Part shown: piece by piece, positions 13,713 through 15,250 of the stretch
How the letters are laid out: each line of letters opens with the position of its first letter
Position numbering within the stretch: position 1 is the first letter of the stretch
Origin: an uncultured Bacillus sp.
GTDB taxonomy: Bacteria > Bacillota > Bacilli > Bacillales_B > DSM-18226
NCBI RefSeq assembly: GCF_946478885.1
Contig: NZ_CAMLDX010000081.1
Span: 1-15,250, forward strand
DNA length: 15,250 nt
Direction of reading: 5' to 3'
The notes under the pieces: model-generated
Database searches by the model: none
What the model was told of the DNA's origin: nothing
What the model saw: only the letters and a program-made list of their open reading frames with translations
Made by a program: the position numbers and the translations under genes

Positions 13713-15071
13713 TTAGGCCATTTGCACATTATTATTAGCTGAGACCGCAGCTTCAATGGATTCTTCGAGAATTGTTAATCCTTCTTCTAGCAACTCATCA
13801 GTAATCACTAAAGGCATGAGCAGCCGAATGACATTGCTGAATACGCCTGCACTAAAGAGTAATAGACCTCTTTGATTGGCCTCCATGATAATCTGTTTGG
13901 TCAGTTCCTTTGCAGGTTCTTTTGTTTCACCTTCCTTGACAATTTCAATCGCACACATGGCGCCGAGTCCCCTTGCTTCACCGATACAATCGAATTTTTT
14001 CGAAAGCCGGTCAAATCTATTCATTACAATGCATCCAATATCCTGTGCCCGCTGATTCAGGTTTTCTTCCTCTATAATCTCTAAAACGGCTAATGCAGCT
14101 TTACATCCAAGAGGGCTTCCACTATAGGTTCCGCCCAATTCTCCAGGCTCAGCCATATCCATAATCTCTTTTCGGCCAATCACACCACTGATCGGCACCC
14201 CAGCTGCCATTGATTTTGATACAGTCATGATATCAGGAACAATATCGAAGTGCTCTATCGCAAAATATCGTCCTGTTCGGGAAAATCCTGTCTGGATTTC
14301 ATCAGCAATAAAAAGAATCCCGTGCTCCTTGCAGAATTCATAAACGCCCCTTACAAATTTTTTCCCTGGAACAATAAAGCCTCCCTCCCCTTGTACCGGC
14401 TCCATCACGACCGCGGCAATCGTTTCCGGAGCTACATCCGTAATAAAGAAGTTTTTAAAGTCGGTGAGAACCTGATCCTCGTATTGCTCTTCCGACGTAC
14501 CATCCGGGCGTCTGTATGGATACGGATAGGGAGCTCGGTATACCTCGGGTGCAAACGGGCCAAATTCATATTTATATGGCTTAACTTTACTTGTCATTGT
14601 CATAGTCATTAAGGTTCGACCATGATACCCTCTTGAAAAGGAAACAATCCCCTGTCTTTTTGTATATTTCCGCGCAATTTTCACCGCATTTTCTACGGCT
14701 TCAGCACCGCTGTTTTGCAGTAGAACCTTTTTTTCATGATGGCCTGGAGAAAGTTGAGCTAATTTTTCTGCTAAATCAATGTATGATTCATACATCATCA
14801 CATTGAAACCAGTATGAATATATTGATCGACCTGCTCATGCAATGCCTGCTTCACCTTCGGATGATTATGTCCGACATTCATGACACCTATGGCCCCGAC
14901 AAAGTCAATAAAAGTGTTGCCGTCAACATCTGTAATTAACGCACCTTGGGCAGACTGGGCAAAAGCTGGAATACCATTGCTGACACCTTTTGGCACGATA
15001 TTTTTCCGCCTTTCAACTAATTCCTTTGACTTCTCTCCTGGTAAACTTGTTCTAATATTAGCAAAGCTCAT
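13713..15071 (-). CDS. gabT: Class III aminotransferase, GABA transaminase type (GabT)
   Basis: PLP-dependent omega-aminotransferase of 452 residues, the normal family length, cytoplasmic. Seen are NSGAEA (120-125, cofactor phosphate site), DEIQTGFSRTG (257-267, Asp 257 to the PLP ring nitrogen), the Schiff-base lysine in VSKSMAAG (Lys 286) and GTYSG (314-318). Family members move the amino group of GABA, or of related omega-amino acids such as 5-aminovalerate and beta-alanine, to 2-oxoglutarate. The start follows AAAGGAAG (15084-15077) with 6-nt spacing. It has its own sigma-54 promoter (15135-15119) and terminator, so it forms a separate unit parallel to hyuAB. No partner semialdehyde dehydrogenase gene is in the window. 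The exact amino donor is not determined by the sequence. Confidence 0.93.
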   Translation of the reverse strand: MSFANIRTSLPGEKSKELVERRKNIVPKGVSNGIPAFAQSAQGALITDVDGNTFIDFVGAIGVMNVGHNHPKVKQALHEQVDQYIHTGFNVMMYESYIDLAEKLAQLSPGHHEKKVLLQNSGAEAVENAVKIARKYTKRQGIVSFSRGYHGRTLMTMTMTSKVKPYKYEFGPFAPEVYRAPYPYPYRRPDGTSEEQYEDQVLTDFKNFFITDVAPETIAAVVMEPVQGEGGFIVPGKKFVRGVYEFCKEHGILFIADEIQTGFSRTGRYFAIEHFDIVPDIMTVSKSMAAGVPISGVIGRKEIMDMAEPGELGGTYSGSPLGCKAALAVLEIIEEENLNQRAQDIGCIVMNRFDRLSKKFDCIGEARGLGAMCAIEIVKEGETKEPAKELTKQIIMEANQRGLLLFSAGVFSNVIRLLMPLVITDELLEEGLTILEESIEAAVSANNNVQMA

Positions 15072-15118
15072 TCTGATCTTCCTTTCGTTGTTTACTTAAT
15101 ACTATTACTATTTCTAAA

Positions 15119-15135
15119 AGCAAGTTCCATGCCAA
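15119..15135 (-). promoter_or_regulatory. Sigma-54 promoter of the aminotransferase gene
   Basis: The minus strand reads TTGGCATGGAACTTGCT with GG and GC at the -24/-12 spacing. The flanking elements are identical to the two other promoters while the 5-bp spacer differs. Predicted start near 15108, giving a leader of about 37 nt. Confidence 0.9.
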
Positions 15136-15174
15136 ATCTTCGGAAATCAATTCCCTCATTTCCCAGCAGACATT

Positions 15175-15182
15175 TGAAGCGA
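15175..15182 (+). promoter_or_regulatory. Candidate activator site upstream of gabT
   Basis: TGAAGCGA matches the TGAATCRA octamer with one mismatch and lies within a near-palindrome GAAGCGATTC. It is 40 bp upstream of the -24 element, about two helical turns closer than at gabP and hyuA. The remaining stretch to the window end (15183-15250) shows nothing I can assign. Confidence 0.35.
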
Positions 15183-15250
15183 TTCTCATGAGACAGGAAT
15201 TAGCATTTTACATAAAGGAGCCATCACATCATTTGCAAAAAGCCAGTCTT

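Noticed and set aside
13669..13722. Eighteen-codon frame after gabT (minus strand) ending at the terminator
   Set aside because: No ribosome binding site; it merely overlaps an ATGGCC/GGCCAT repeat at the gabT stop.
15172..15188. cre-like reading of the sequence around 15175-15185 upstream of gabT
   Set aside because: At least three mismatches at defined cre positions; the UAS reading fits the other promoters better.
15188..15250. Open frame starting ATG at 15188 and running out of the window, and an opposite minus-strand frame ending at 15187
   Set aside because: Neither has a ribosome binding site or recognisable residues; too short to judge at the edge.

Overview
This window reads as chromosomal DNA of a low-GC Firmicute, most likely a member of the Bacillaceae. 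The grounds are AAGGAGG-type ribosome binding sites, AT-rich spacers, clean SigA-type promoters, a SigL/RpoN-type sigma-54, and proteins that closely resemble Bacillus NiaP and GabP. I see no rRNA, tRNA, CRISPR array, transposase or phage gene.

Left part (1-4200), mixed housekeeping and accessory genes. A nicotinate-type MFS transporter (niaP) is followed by a gene-free stretch with two inverted-repeat elements. Next comes a divergent pair: a TTG-started MarR-type repressor and a CarD-family RNA-polymerase-binding protein. Their two SigA promoters share one palindrome that contains both -35 boxes, and a second copy of the palindrome lies over the carD-side transcription start. After a textbook terminator and a 300-bp leader with pairing potential comes an unrecognised eight-helix membrane protein.

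Right part (4209-15250), which appears to be a compact sigma-54 catabolic locus. It holds rpoN/sigL, a GABA-type permease, a divergent PAS-AAA+-Fis sigma-54 activator, an ATP-dependent hydantoinase/oxoprolinase pair (HyuA and HyuB) and a class III aminotransferase of the GABA transaminase type. Three near-perfect -24/-12 promoters (TTGGCAT-N5-TTGCT) sit in front of the permease, hyuA and the aminotransferase. An octamer TGAATCRA lies exactly 59 bp upstream of the -24 element at two of them, and a one-mismatch copy lies 40 bp upstream at the third; these are candidate activator sites.

Working model (inference): an inducer sensed by the PAS activator switches on uptake by the permease, ATP-driven opening of a cyclic amide by HyuAB, and transamination of the resulting omega-amino acid. 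A lactam such as 2-pyrrolidinone, valerolactam or caprolactam fits this gene set better than a hydantoin or 5-oxoproline, but the sequence alone cannot settle the substrate. No succinate-semialdehyde dehydrogenase is present in the window.
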